Assembly (NCBI GenBank): GCA_003427395.1
Contig: BFEA01000023.1
Coordinates: 991,278-1,046,039, forward strand
Length of the DNA: 54,762 nucleotides
From: Chara braunii
Taxonomy: Eukaryota; Streptophyta; Charophyceae; Charales; Characeae
Reading direction: 5' to 3'
The position numbers were made by a program, and so were the translations under genes. Positions 1-9,214 of this stretch are shown here, piece after piece. The stretch's first letter is position 1. The number at the start of each line of letters is the position of its first letter. The notes beneath the pieces were generated by a model. That model was given only the letters and a program-made list of their open reading frames with translations, was not told where the DNA came from and ran no database searches.

Positions 1-61
1 ACACACACACACACACACACACACACAGGCAAACACACAGAGACGCACACACGCACACACG

Positions 62-98
<37 letters not shown>
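1..98. repeat. (AC)n microsatellite
   Basis: Nearly pure AC dinucleotide tract with a few interruptions. It runs off the left edge of the window. Confidence 0.97.
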
Positions 99-102
<4 letters not shown>

Positions 103-655
103 TTATCAGCAAAAACTGCGTGGATGAGGCCATGGTTTGTGGCATTGCGCAATTGGATCGCAAAAGTGTCTCATCCACGACTAATGCAGACTTACCTTTC
201 AATCTTTGTAAGTGTTATTTATATAAGCTGGTGGATCGCTGAAGGACTGACATTCGGAGGCTGTAAGTATATCATTGAAGTCTGTTGGCTCGAAGATGGC
301 GGCTGTATTGTTCCGCTTGTTGACTGCGGCGCTTGCTGGAGAATGTGTGTGCTAAGAGTACAGCGTTACGATGTTGGGTCTTCCGTTCTCTTGCTTCTGC
401 GCCTGAGATCTGGTTGATCAGCTGCAGCTCTTCTTGCAACGTGTGGGATTGTGGACAGCTGTGTAGTTGCTATTGGGAGAAGTCGTAAACCTCCCCGTGA
501 CGAAACCTTTGTATCCATTTCCCCCAAACCGCGAAAAAGGTGCCGCAGGCCCCAAATTTACTTTCGGCGTCATTTTTGCACCCTGGCTGGGCAGGTAACG
601 GCCGGCGGCCGCTGTGTAAAAATGGCGGGAAGTGTTTTGCAGCGGAGCCTTTTCC
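99..655. other. Intergenic, no gene recognised
   Basis: Short open frames occur here on both strands but none resembles a known protein or has a partner elsewhere in the window. I see no gene. Confidence 0.5.
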
Positions 656-660
656 CCTTT

Positions 661-805
661 TTGGGTGACTGGGAGGTTGCTGCCACTTCGTTGTTTTTTT
701 TGGACCATTTCGTCGCGGGGAGGTCTTACCAATTTTCCCGTTGTTATTCGGGTGACTGGGAGGTTGCTGCCACTTCGTTTTTTTTTTTTTTTTTTGGACC
801 ATTTC
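661..805. repeat. Two direct copies of a U6-tail plus A-run module
   Basis: A stretch of about 50 bp (GGTGACTGGGAGGTTGCTGC, CACTTCG, a T-run, then GGACCATTTC) occurs at 661-712 and again at 749-805. Read on the minus strand, each copy is GAAATGGTCC (the 3' end of U6 snRNA), an A-run, then a common body. The second copy is the tail of the full U6 sequence at 796-888, so the first may be a severely 5'-truncated sibling. Confidence 0.6.
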
Positions 806-888
806 TCGATTTATGCTTGTCATCCTTGCGCAGGGGCCATACTAATCTTCTCTGTATCGTTCCAATTTTAAGAGATGTCCCGAAGGAC
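796..888 (-). pseudogene. U6 snRNA retropseudogene with poly(A) tail
   Basis: The minus strand reads as nearly complete plant-type U6: a 5' GTCCTTCGGGACATC stem, AAAATTGGAACGATACAGAG, the AGATTAG box, GGCCCCTGCGCAAGGATGAC, and a 3' end AAATCGAGAAATGGTCC. Scattered substitutions are present (for example GTATGG for GCATGG and AAGCATAAA for ACGCACAAA). A real U6 gene ends in a T-run for Pol III termination; here the 3' end is followed by about 15 A (plus strand T-run 781-795), which indicates reverse transcription of an adenylated RNA. A TATA-like ATTTATA lies at 922-928, 34-40 bp upstream, but I see no plant upstream sequence element. I therefore call it a retropseudogene. Confidence 0.85.
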
Positions 889-1104
889 GCCTCTTCATTT
901 GTACGGTACCACCTCGGGATAATTTATAGCTACGGCCCAATGGTTTGTCACGCCCAAAGTCGTCTGGTTTGGTAGTACAGGCCCAAGCTTTCACTCGAGC
1001 TACTACCCACGCCTATTGGTTTGTGGCCCCCAAAGTCTTCAGTTGAGTGCTGCCAGCCTTCGGTGTGCTACCCATCCCTATTGGGTTCCCTGTTTTCCTT
1101 CTTT
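889..1104. other. Dispersed-repeat fragments
   Basis: Contains phrases such as GGTAGTACAGGCCCAAG that recall the terminal inverted repeats of the element at 2663-3237. No coding signal seen. Confidence 0.35.
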
Positions 1105-1235
1105 ATAAATCAATCAATCAGTCAGTCAATCAATCAGTCAGTCTTCAGTCAATCAGTCAGTCGGTCAGTCAATCAGTTAGTCGGTCAGTCAATCAATCGG
1201 TCAGTCTGTCAGTCAATCAACCAATCAATGAATAG
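1105..1235 (+). repeat. TCAG/TCAA tetranucleotide tandem repeat
   Basis: About 30 imperfect units of TCAG, TCAA and TCGG in tandem. Frames through it encode only Ser/Gln/Asn/Val runs. Confidence 0.9.
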
Positions 1236-1660
1236 TGCGTGGACACACACACACATCCATGGCTGAGTTCGTTTGTAGAGTGGGTTTTATTGCAGTGAGT
1301 CAGTGACAGATATGTCTCTCAGACTCACTGCGGTAATACTGCTGTTCTTTTTCTGAGCGGTATCGCTACCTCGGGGTTACTTTTCATCAGTCAAAGGCAC
1401 TCTGGGGCAGTGCCATCACCGTGAACGTGACCCGCCGGTCACGGAGCCAGAATCCGTGAATGGCCGTTCACGGGTTTCCGGGCAGGTGGCGGCAGGAGAC
1501 TTGGGGATAAGGGCGGGAGGGGGGTTGAGCCGGGGCAGTGAAAACCCCGATGGGAAAATAAAATATTTTGGGTCCTGGTAGAACGTCCGGTGGCGTACGG
1601 CCCCAGCAGGGAAGCGCCAAGTCACGGCCGTCCGGTTACGGCCGTCGCGGCCCGTAGGGG
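1236..1660. other. No gene; repeat also found near 9270
   Basis: Sequence after the CA run (CATGGCTGAGT, GAGTGGGTT, GTGACAGAT) resembles 9276-9345, so this is part of a dispersed repeat. No gene recognised. Confidence 0.4.
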
Positions 1661-1757
<97 letters not shown>

Positions 1758-1767
1758 CACACACACA
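1661..1767. repeat. (CT)n followed by (AC)n microsatellite
   Basis: CT tract 1661-1713 passes directly into an AC tract to about 1767. Confidence 0.97.
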
Positions 1768-2610
1768 GATGGAATCACCTCCCTCGCGGACGGGTATTGT
1801 GCAGCATTAGTGCTTTATTCAAGTTTATTGCACCACCGCCCCAAACACCACCGCCCCAAACACCACCGGGTGGGAGGCGGTCTGGAAATGCGACCGTTTT
1901 TTTTTTATTTTTATCTGTTTGTTTTCTTTCATCGTCGAGCCGTACGAGTGACCTTAAATTGGTCTTCTTCTTTTGAAGTGCCGAATTATTGCCCTCATGG
2001 GGGTTTACAGGCAACCAAGGGCATGCCAAACAGCCAAAAAACAATTTTTTATGAACTTGTTTTCATAAACATTTTTTTCCCCCCCCTGCCCCTGCCTTGC
2101 TGCCTGTCCTGCTTGCTTCGCATGTGGTTCTCTGCAAAATGCTGTGTTGGCTGTGTGGTGTGCCCGTGTTGTTGGTGTTGTATTGCGCTTCTCTGCTCCA
2201 CTGCCTTGCCCCCCATCCACTGGTGTGCCTTTGTCGCTTGCCTGCCCTCTTGGTGAAGCCTTGTGCTTCGCTGCATGGTTGTTTGCTGCTTGTTAAGTTG
2301 TCTGCTCGCCCTGTTGTCCCTTGCGCTTCACTACACTGTTGCTATTTGACTACTCTGTGCTGCCAGGTTGCCTTGTGCTTCACTACACTGTTGCTATTTC
2401 ACTACTCGGTTACTATGCTGCTCTTCCGCTTGCCTTGCCGTTGTTTGCAGTCTTCTTTGGTGTTGTGCAGCCATGTTGCCTCTACTGCGTTGCCTGGTGC
2501 TTCGCAGGGTTGCTGCCCGCTGCTATGTTCCGCTTGGGACAGTCTGCCTTCAACACGCCTCAAAGGGTTCATGACCCAAACCATCAAATATGTCGATTCC
2601 GCAGATTGTA
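1768..2610. other. Pyrimidine-rich region, no gene; short direct repeat
   Basis: A long open frame runs through 2097-3017, but its translation is a low-complexity Cys/Leu/Pro product of TGC/CTT-rich DNA and it crosses into the TIR element, so I do not accept it. A stretch containing CTTCACTACACTGTTGCTAT occurs twice (from about 2318 and 2370). Confidence 0.5.
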
Positions 2611-2614
2611 GAGG

Positions 2615-2658
2615 GTTCAGCCTCCTGATGAGTAGGTGCAACTCGGACAAAACAATCT
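2615..2658 (+). other. Hammerhead-ribozyme-like boxes, degenerate copy
   Basis: CCTCCTGATGAGT at 2621-2633 matches the phrase shared with 8871-8883, and CTCGGACAAAACAATC follows where the other copies have GTCCGACGAAACAGTC. The GAAA box is changed to CAAA. See the copies at 8863 and 9041. Confidence 0.35.
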
Positions 2659-2662
2659 ATCA

Positions 2663-3237
2663 TGGGATAATTGGTAGAAAGAGCCCATGCCAAAACCTTT
2701 TCGGTTTTGGACGCCCAAAGTTCGGCCGTTTGGTACTACCGGCCCAAACAACTTTCTCCTGGGTGAAAGGCCTTCGCGCCGTGGCCACATCTCCCTGGGC
2801 CTGTTTTTACCGGTTCAAGAATTTGGCTCTGTTTCTGCGCCAGATTCATGAACCGGTAGGGCCCTTCTTTTTCAAACTCGCGTACATGGGGCGTGAGGCC
2901 ACATCTCCCTGGGCCTGTTTTTACCGGTTCAAGAATTTGGGTCTGTTTCTGCGCCAGTTTCATGAACCGGTAGGACCCTTCTTTTTCAAACTCGCGTATG
3001 TGGGCCTCATTCGATAATTCAGCGTCACTACCGCCGGCCTTTTTTACATCAAAACGAATCTGGCGCTGTTATGTGCCAGATTCATGATCTGGTAGGGACC
3101 GTAGGGCCCTTGGAGTGACGCGTGGGCCTGTAGTACCCCACATGCAAGTCATTGGGCCGGTAGTACCAAACGGCTAAACTTTGGGCTGCCAAAGCCGAAA
3201 AGGTTTTGGTGTGGGCGCCTTCTACCGATTATCCCAT
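2663..3237. mobile_element. 575-bp non-coding element with about 85-bp terminal inverted repeats
   Basis: The left end (ATGGGATAATTGGTAGAAAG..., to about 2749) is the inverted match of the right end (3150-3237, ...TCTACCGATTATCCCAT), sharing the phrases CCAAAACCTTTTCGG and CCGTTTGGTACTACCGGCCCAA. Inside, a unit of about 117 bp (GGCCACATCTCCCTGGGCCT to CAAACTCGCGTA) is tandemly repeated at 2782-2895 and 2899-3002, with a decayed third copy near 3050-3110. Each unit holds its own inverted pair around ACCGGTTCA/TGAACCGGT. No transposase frame. Best described as a MITE-like element; the superfamily is unknown. Confidence 0.7.
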
Positions 3238-3696
3238 CAGTTTTTTTGGTTTTTGTACTTGCCTAGTCCGCTGGTTGTCGTCCTTTCCGCTGCTTTATGT
3301 GCTTGTGTGTTGTCTGCCCTCCTGCCTACCCTGTGCCCTCCAACCTATGTCTTGTCTTGATTTCCTTTGGTTCCCTAGTGTATTGTGACACCCAAAACCT
3401 CACGCCCAGCGCGACTTCCTGATCAGAGTGGGATGTGGGCCTGGAAGTGCGAAAAGGGGTGTGTGCGACGCGCAACCTCATGCCCTGTGCTGTCTTTTGT
3501 TCGGAGTGTGAGACGTGTGGAAAGAGGCCCAGAAAAACAGCAAGATGGGGTGTGCCAAGGATTTTTGGAAATTGAGTGTGGGGACACAGATGGAACTGAA
3601 ATCCCCTGTGTAGGTCCGATGAAGCAAGTCGATTAATTTCGCGCGTCGCGGAATGCGCGCGCGGACATGGCACGAAAACAGAAAGATCCAAATTCA

Positions 3697-4238
3697 ATCC
3701 AAAAAGTATTGTCGTGCCTCCCACCGGGCAACAGCTGGTCGTTTAGAACAGAAAGGCTTTGGCACACTCCGCGTGTCCCGTTTTCGTATCAAATCTCGTC
3801 GTCGTTCCATGGTCAGTTCTGAGTCCGACGTGGATGGCCTCAGCCGCGTGGCTCTTTCTTTATGCTCTTCTTCACTCCGCACACGGTAGTGGAAACCCCT
3901 GGACTCGTAGCGCTCAAAACGCTGACATTCGGTGCACAGAGTGCGCGGCCAGTGGGGTTCTACTGCCGTCCACGGAATGACGATCAACTCGTTAAATGGT
4001 AACAATACGGAGTAAGGTGGGAAGTGTGTGTCGATAATAACAAACCCGACTTCTACGAACCCAGATCAGCGGTTGGCCGAAGGGAAGTAATATTGCCCGC
4101 CGATTTGTGCAATGGCTTCTCGTACGTCCCACTCACATACACGTGTCCTTTCCTCACAGTAAGGAAAATGTCGCGTTGGGATGGGAGATACGGGAGGCTA
4201 GCGCCCAATCGAAGGGTACTTGTCAGTCCACATGTCAA
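3697..4238 (-). pseudogene. LTR-encoded conserved ORF, copy A1, with two stops
   Basis: Homologous along its length to the intact frame in LTR A3. The minus strand carries the shared N-terminal stretch, the core (IIDTHFPPYSVLLPFNELIV) and the WPRT-x-C-x-x-C motif. Two in-frame stops break it: TAG at 4198-4200 where A3 has CAG, and TGA at 4066-4068 where A3 has TGT. The part after the second stop (3697-4005) is still open for 103 codons. Function unknown. The protein shows no signal peptide or membrane segment; its C-terminal part is rich in Arg, Glu and Ser. Confidence 0.6.
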
Positions 4239-4441
4239 TGAATCACAAAATATCCTGAGACGTCATTAAGAACAAAAGCGATTCGCGCGTCCCCCAATCA
4301 ATCTTTTTGACACAAGAGAGAGAGCAAACACAGACCAGCTTGATCATATATATGACTAAGGGACCGATTCGTGACTCAGTTCAACACAACGTTGGCGCCT
4401 TGTTTCTCAAGGCCGCCTCGTGGCTCGGCTGCTGATGTCGT

Positions 4442-4471
4442 GCAGCATAAGGCAGATGGCATGCGCAGTGC
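4442..4471 (-). other. LTR-conserved block (copy A1)
   Basis: GCAGCATAAGGCAGATGG followed by CATGCGCAGTGCA is the most conserved non-coding piece shared by subfamilies A and B (also at 6270, 13344 and 35833). In A-type LTRs it lies 5' of the LTR ORF; in B-type LTRs it lies 3' of it. Confidence 0.6.
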
Positions 4472-6269
4472 AAACAGAGCTACAGATCTAAACACTTGCA
4501 TTCTCGAACAAAATCCCGACGACAATCGTCTAATCAACACGAAAAGAGTCACACGTTTCCCTACATGCATTTACTGTGAAAGGTGCAAAAATGAGCCATG
4601 CATAGGAAAAGATGGATCGCATCGCACAATAGACATGCATCCACCATTCACAAGACAAGAAGATAGAGTCCTTGCGTAGGAGGATTACCCAGGAAACTAA
4701 TGAAAGAGTTCCGGAAGAAGTTCTTTCACACAAAAAGAGGACGCCGACTCATTCCCATTCAAGAGAGGGACAATCATTCAGACGCATCATCAGTCAAAAA
4801 GAGAGAAAGGGAGAGAGAGAGAGTCGAGGGAAAGAGAGTCAAAATAGAAGATGACAAAAGTTCGGCGTCACCGCTGTACACTCACGCCAAGGATACCAAT
4901 CCGCAACAAAGGCGCATTCGTCGTTAATTCCAATATGACCCCGGACCAATCAACTCAACTTCGAACATCGATCCTCATACCAGCACCGATGATCCCGGAC
5001 GTCGCGTGCTAACTCCCACCACTACGATGGTCACCCCGCTGTCGTAAACTCGACATGGTTCGCCCGGATCCCACAGTCCGTCGTGGCAATCAAGAGCGCA
5101 ACTGGCCAGCCTATCGTCAGCCCGACAGGACTTTCTGACTCGCTTTAAAACAGTCTGCCTAGCCACTGCTTCCCGGAAGCTGGCTTGGGAGTCGAGAACG
5201 TAAGAGAGATATGCGGACGCACTTGCGGGTTTTATGGTTGCGACAGGGGAGATAGAAGGGGGAGAAGGAGACAGGAAAGCTGAGGTGTAAGTGGAGAAGC
5301 AGGAGGAGAGAGTGCTCTACGAACGTCATGCTGATCCCTCGGAACTCAAGGTTCAACCAATCAGATTCGTCGCGTGATAGGAAGGTCCTATCGATCCACG
5401 CACCTGATTGGCGAGCGGGAGTTATCGGGGGATCGACTGGGCGTCGTACGCCAGACGTAGAGGGTGAGAAAAGAAAAGGCGCGAGAGGTGGCGCAAGACG
5501 GGTCCAAGATTCAGATGATAAAGAAAGGAAAATAGGCGCGTGAAAGCAAGGCGAGAGAGAGAGAGAGGGAGAAGGAAAAACAGTTACGGGAAGAGAGAAA
5601 AAGGAGGGAGAAGGGAAGGGAGGCGCGGGAGGGAGCGATGCCGGGGACAGAGAGGAGGAAGCTTTTGCCTGCACGGCGCCGTCAACAAAAAAAAAAGAAA
5701 AAGGCACCGAAACAGTTACAGCTTGCTTTTATCCTAATTCAAAATTGAAATCACCATATCCGCGCGCGGAAAAGCGACGGGGGAAAAGAAAATCCTACGC
5801 CTATTCGTATTCACGCAAAATTCCGAGAGTTTTCCCCGATGCGCCCAAAAACATTCACACACACAAAAAAGACACGTTGAAGTTCCGCTTATCCCGAAAT
5901 TCCCAACTACCGAGCCCGATTCCCAGTGCGCTTGCTGAGGCGCATGTAAATTCCCATGTATTTCCTGATTTTACAAGAAGAAAAACAGAACTCAGTAGTT
6001 GAAAAAGCTCTCAAAAAGGAAAATGTGGCACCCGAAAGCAAGAACTTAAAACAGGGTTTTTCTGGGGTTGGTATGATACAAGCAAAAGAAAGGGTACGAA
6101 AGATGGCACGGGGTCGGGAAGTGGTTCGTCACATGTGCCAAGGATTTTTGGGGAAAGTGGGGGTGGAGTCCCAAGTTAGAACTGAGATCTCCTGTGGCAA
6201 AGTTTCAGGGGCATAGATGCAATTCGGCTAAGGAGGCGAGTTACTTCCAGTCTGAGGTGTTCGGGTCCT

Positions 6270-6306
6270 GCAGCATAAGGCAGATGGAATACACGGTGCA
6301 TTCAAG
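6270..6306 (-). other. LTR-conserved block (copy B1)
   Basis: Same GCAGCATAAGGCAGATGG block followed by a GGTGCATTCAAGG variant, here downstream of the LTR ORF on the element strand. Confidence 0.6.
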
Positions 6307-6409
6307 GCCGTCTGATTCCTCTGTTTTGGTGGCGGCGGTTCGGGGAGGGGCTCGCCCGGGATAGCTGTGTCCCCGATGAGTCGGACCTTTGGGTGTAGGC
6401 TCATGGCAT

Positions 6410-6784
6410 CTATCGTTTCGTGTTCTGGTTAGGCCCTCTAGTTTCTGGGGCTCGTCGGTTGCTGCGTTGCCGACAATTTTCGCAAGACGTGCGGGGCCAA
6501 TATGGGGCGATGGAATTCCACGGAACCACCGTGAGTTGGTGATACGGGAGGAGGAGACGGAAGGGGGGGAAATTGGTAGTGATAACAACATAATCGGGGG
6601 ATATGAAGTACTGCGAGTTATCGGTAGTTGGATAATCGGGGCACCTTGGATCGCTGGTTACGACACAGTGAAACTCCCTGGGGTTCAATCGATTCTCGCT
6701 TAAGCAGGGGAATTTCGGATATCTTTGCCTAATGCATTCCCTTACCCAAGGGTCGAAGTACTCCGAGTCCCATGAGCTTGGCAT
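6410..6784 (-). CDS. LTR-encoded conserved ORF, copy B1 (unknown function)
   Basis: Intact frame of 124 codons from an ATG at 6784, inside solo LTR B1 and about 900 bp downstream of its TATA box. The N-terminal part contains WDSEYFDPWVRECIRQRYP. The middle is the conserved core DYP...QYFISP...ITTNFPP...LLPYHQL..VPW-x-SIA. It then reaches WPRTSCENC, a single C-x-x-C that could be half of a zinc site. The tail is short, basic and rich in Arg and Asn. Relatives lie at 3697-4238, 12589-13110, 26293-26873 and 35865-36605. I do not recognise the family. Being inside an LTR it would be transcribed as the 5' leader upstream of gag and again in the 3' LTR. A spurious conserved frame is possible, but retention of the core across divergent subfamilies argues for coding. 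Confidence 0.55.
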   Translation of the reverse strand: MPSSWDSEYFDPWVRECIRQRYPKFPCLSENRLNPREFHCVVTSDPRCPDYPTTDNSQYFISPDYVVITTNFPPFRLLLPYHQLTVVPWNSIAPYWPRTSCENCRQRSNRRAPETRGPNQNTKR

Positions 6785-7676
6785 CTTATCATTGCTGTGT
6801 GATGGAATTCCTCCACACGCGTCTAATCGGCAAGGGGATGTTCCGACGTGATATTATAATTCCTTTCCGATTAGGTGCGTGGGGGAAGGACAATTCCCAT
6901 CTACCCGATATCGAAGGCGTCAAGTTCCTCGATGGTCGCGAATCAGCGCGCGTGGATACGTGTGGCTGCGCAGATCAGATCGCGCTTACACGCATCCCCG
7001 CGAGGTATTCGCTTGTTTCTGGACAAACAACTATCCAATGATCTAATCACTCCGTGATCCCGTATACAATCGTTCTTGAGCATGCTCGGTGCTACTACAC
7101 ACCAGGCCTCGCAACAATAATCAATGGAAAGGAGATAAACAAGAATAGAAGCAGTATCGACGACTACGCAAAAAGTTCCTACCAAATGACAGGCAAAGAC
7201 AAGGGTCAGGCAAAAGAAGAGCAACAAATATGATATTCATTCATCCATTCATTCGACAAAACACACACCAAACAAGATCGAGATCGATCGCAAAACGGGC
7301 GAATCGCCCTGAGCCGAGATCAAAATTTATATACAAAAGCAAGGAGGAAGACAAGACAAAGAAAACTGCAAACCACGTCCATCAAACTCAGCTCACTCTT
7401 CCTCTCTCTTTCTCTCCGATACAGACAGTCCGTCGTCACGCACCAACCCACGAAGTCGTCACCCCGCTTAGTCCTCCCGCACCCTTCAGGTTCGGCCGCA
7501 CGCTACACTCTGTCGTAACCCCACGCTTCAACCCCGTGCGTTCGACACCAGTTAGTCGGGTCGCCCGATTCCCACTTCAACTCACCTCTTACTTCGCTCG
7601 TGAGCCGACCCTGACTGATCACGCTCCCCAAGCTTCCAACAACTGGTTAAGAGAGTTATCTAATCGCGCAGCCGGT

Positions 7677-7683
7677 ATTTATA
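7677..7683 (-). promoter_or_regulatory. LTR TATA box (B1)
   Basis: TATAAAT on the minus strand, in the same place relative to the LTR start as TATAAAT in A3 (14166-14172), B2 (37320-37326), A4 (10248-10254, plus) and C (25444-25450, plus). Conservation at matched positions supports it as the U3 core promoter. Confidence 0.65.
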
Positions 7684-8393
7684 GCGTGCATGCATGTGCG
7701 AAGAACACGGAATTGCAAGGACTTAGAAAAGAGATTAGGAGAGGGAGCGTCTGCGTTCTGCAGGTCATGGTGCTAACTAGACACAGCAAAAGAGGGAGAC
7801 AGAGCGAGAAAGACGAAGCTCAAGAAGAAAGATACAGTTACAATGACGCCCGCCCAAAATTACAGTTACACACACGATTAAGGGCGCTGACTAATCAGAG
7901 TTCCGTTGCAGCCGCAAAAAGAAGCGCGTAAGCAAAAATCGCTGCGGGGCAAAAAAAAATCCTAAATTTCAAAATTCCAAAATTCCTATTTTAATGCAGA
8001 AAAAGCAAAAAGCACGAATTTCGAAAGGAAAGTCTGAAATTCCGAGAGGCATTGGGGCTCGACAAGATTCGAAAAGAAAATTAAAAAAGAACGAAGCAAA
8101 AATTTTCGCGCGGTCTCCGCGCCTAAATCCAACAACAGAAAACGAAAAGGCACGACGTCAACCAGTATTATTCGCGCGCTCGACGACGCGCCACTCAATC
8201 GATCATCCCAGGACTCGCCCGGCGCTGCACCCACTCATCCAAAAAGAGACGACGCAAAAAGACGAAGAAACGAGGACACGAATGCAATTTCCTTTCAATC
8301 CCGATCTCCCGTAATTGGCCCATCCTTCCCAGCTTAGGACCCCTCATTGTTATCGCGCAAAAAATCGTGCGGAACAGAATTCGGTTCGTCACA

Positions 8394-8780
8394 GTATCCT
8401 TCATTCTATGTGACTTGTTGTGACTTGCTCTACCGAGGCTTTTCAACAGCGTTCAGTGTTTGGGTTTGGTACTTGGCTTATCTGCTGGTTGTTGTTGTCT
8501 GCTTGCGTTGTGTGCCTATGTGTTGTCTACATAAGGGTAGCGAGCCCTTCGTCGCCAGGGAGCAATGAAAGTTATGAAACTGGGAAGAACGTGAAATTAT
8601 CCATTTTCCCTGGTAAATGTCGTTCCTGCCACGCTTGAGGCATGCCATACCTACATCAGGCTACATGGTTATGGAGTACAAGGTGCGCAACTGTGCCAGT
8701 GATTTTTCATCTTAGAAATGTATGATGCACTGATGCAGGCAAACGTGTCATTGCATATTGATGATATTGTACGTACATAG
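8394..8780. other. No gene recognised
   Basis: Unique-looking T/G-rich sequence between the solo LTR and the CA tracts. Nothing supportable seen. Confidence 0.4.
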
Positions 8781-8784
<4 letters not shown>

Positions 8785-8815
<31 letters not shown>

Positions 8816-8821
8816 GACACA

Positions 8822-8866
<45 letters not shown>

Positions 8867-8991
8867 TCAACCTCCTGATGAGTCGGTGACTTGGTGAAAG
8901 TCCAACGAAATAGTCTGGCAAAGTCATGCTTTTTTGAGTGTATGGCGAATATGTACAGCACACACACACACGCACACACACACACACACAC

Positions 8992-9039
<48 letters not shown>
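8785..9039. repeat. Two (AC)n microsatellites flanking a 95-bp unit
   Basis: AC tracts at 8785-8864 and 8959-9039. The unit between them (CCTCCTGA...GTGTATGGCGAATATG) recurs after the second tract at 9041-9127, so AC tract plus unit is tandemly duplicated. Confidence 0.9.
8863..8919 (+). ncRNA. Hammerhead-ribozyme-like motif (candidate)
   Basis: Order of boxes on the plus strand: ACTGTC (8863-8868), six bases, CTGATGA (8875-8881), GTCGG ... CCAAC able to pair as stem II with one mismatch, GAAA (8907-8910), then TAGT. The upstream ACTGT can pair with ATAGT (perfectly with ACAGT in the second copy), which would be stem III of a type III hammerhead with C8868 at the cleavage position. The weak point is that only six bases separate the cleavage position from CTGATGA, too few for a normal stem I hairpin. 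Treat as a candidate, possibly defective. Confidence 0.3.
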
Positions 9040-9040
<1 letters not shown>

Positions 9041-9041
<1 letters not shown>

Positions 9042-9085
9042 AACCTCCTGAGAAGTCCGTGAAAGTCCGACGAAACAGTCTGGCA
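9041..9085 (+). ncRNA. Hammerhead-like motif, second copy
   Basis: CCTCCTGAGAAGTCCG, then GTCCGACGAAACAGTC. The GAAA box and following CAGT are better preserved than in the first copy, but CTGATGA is CTGAGAA and the upstream ACTGTC is ACTC. GTCCG and CCGAC can pair as stem II with one mismatch. Confidence 0.25.
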
Positions 9086-9139
9086 TACTGGAACAGTCAC
9101 GCTTTTTTTAGTGTATGGCAAATATGACAACACACACAC

Positions 9140-9144
<5 letters not shown>

Positions 9145-9211
<67 letters not shown>
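9145..9211. repeat. (CT)n microsatellite
   Basis: Pure CT tract of about 33 units. Confidence 0.97.

Positions 9212-9214
<3 letters not shown>

Larger units (their letters stand above)
3467..6133 (-). mobile_element. Solo LTR A1 nested inside LTR B1
   Basis: The end sequence GACGCGCAACCTCATGCCC at 3467 and the start GGTTCGTCACA at 6133 match the ends of solo LTRs A3 and A4. TGTGC flanks it on both sides (3462-3466 and 6134-6138), a 5-bp duplication as expected for Ty3 integrases. Removing it joins GCGAAAAGG to TGTGCCAAGG, which is continuous in LTR B2 at about 35690. The first three bases of the usual TGTGACG terminus are missing on the left. The U3 TATA region (near 5229) has decayed. Confidence 0.7.
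3384..8393 (-). mobile_element. Solo LTR B1 (Ty3-type), split by nested LTR A1
   Basis: LTR on the minus strand, represented by 3384-3461 and 6134-8393. On the plus strand it begins TGTGACACCC and ends GGTTCGTCACA, so the element reads TGTGACGAACC to GGGTGTCACA, a good inverted-terminal pair. GTAT lies just outside both ends (3380-3383 and 8394-8397), a possible target duplication. A TATA box lies on the minus strand at 7677-7683 and a conserved ORF at 6410-6784. It aligns along most of its length to LTR B2 (35612-38328). No internal region is attached, so this is a solo LTR left by LTR-LTR recombination. Confidence 0.75.

Noticed and set aside
661-805. Terminal repeats of a small LTR element
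   Set aside because: The two copies carry a U6 3' end and an A-run, which fits retroposed tails better than LTRs.
796-930. Functional U6 gene with TATA box at 922-928
   Set aside because: No Pol III T-run terminator, an A tail in its place, no plant upstream element, and several substitutions in invariant U6 positions.
1105-1235. CRISPR-like regular repeats
   Set aside because: Simple TCAG/TCAA tetranucleotides without spacers; this is a eukaryotic microsatellite.
2097-3017. 306-codon open frame on the plus strand
   Set aside because: Cys/Leu/Pro-rich translation of TGC/CTT-biased DNA; it runs into the TIRs and tandem units of the element at 2663-3237 and shows no domain.
7230-7931. 233-codon open frame on the plus strand in LTR B1
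   Set aside because: It is antisense to the LTR; the equivalent region of LTR B2 does not keep the frame.
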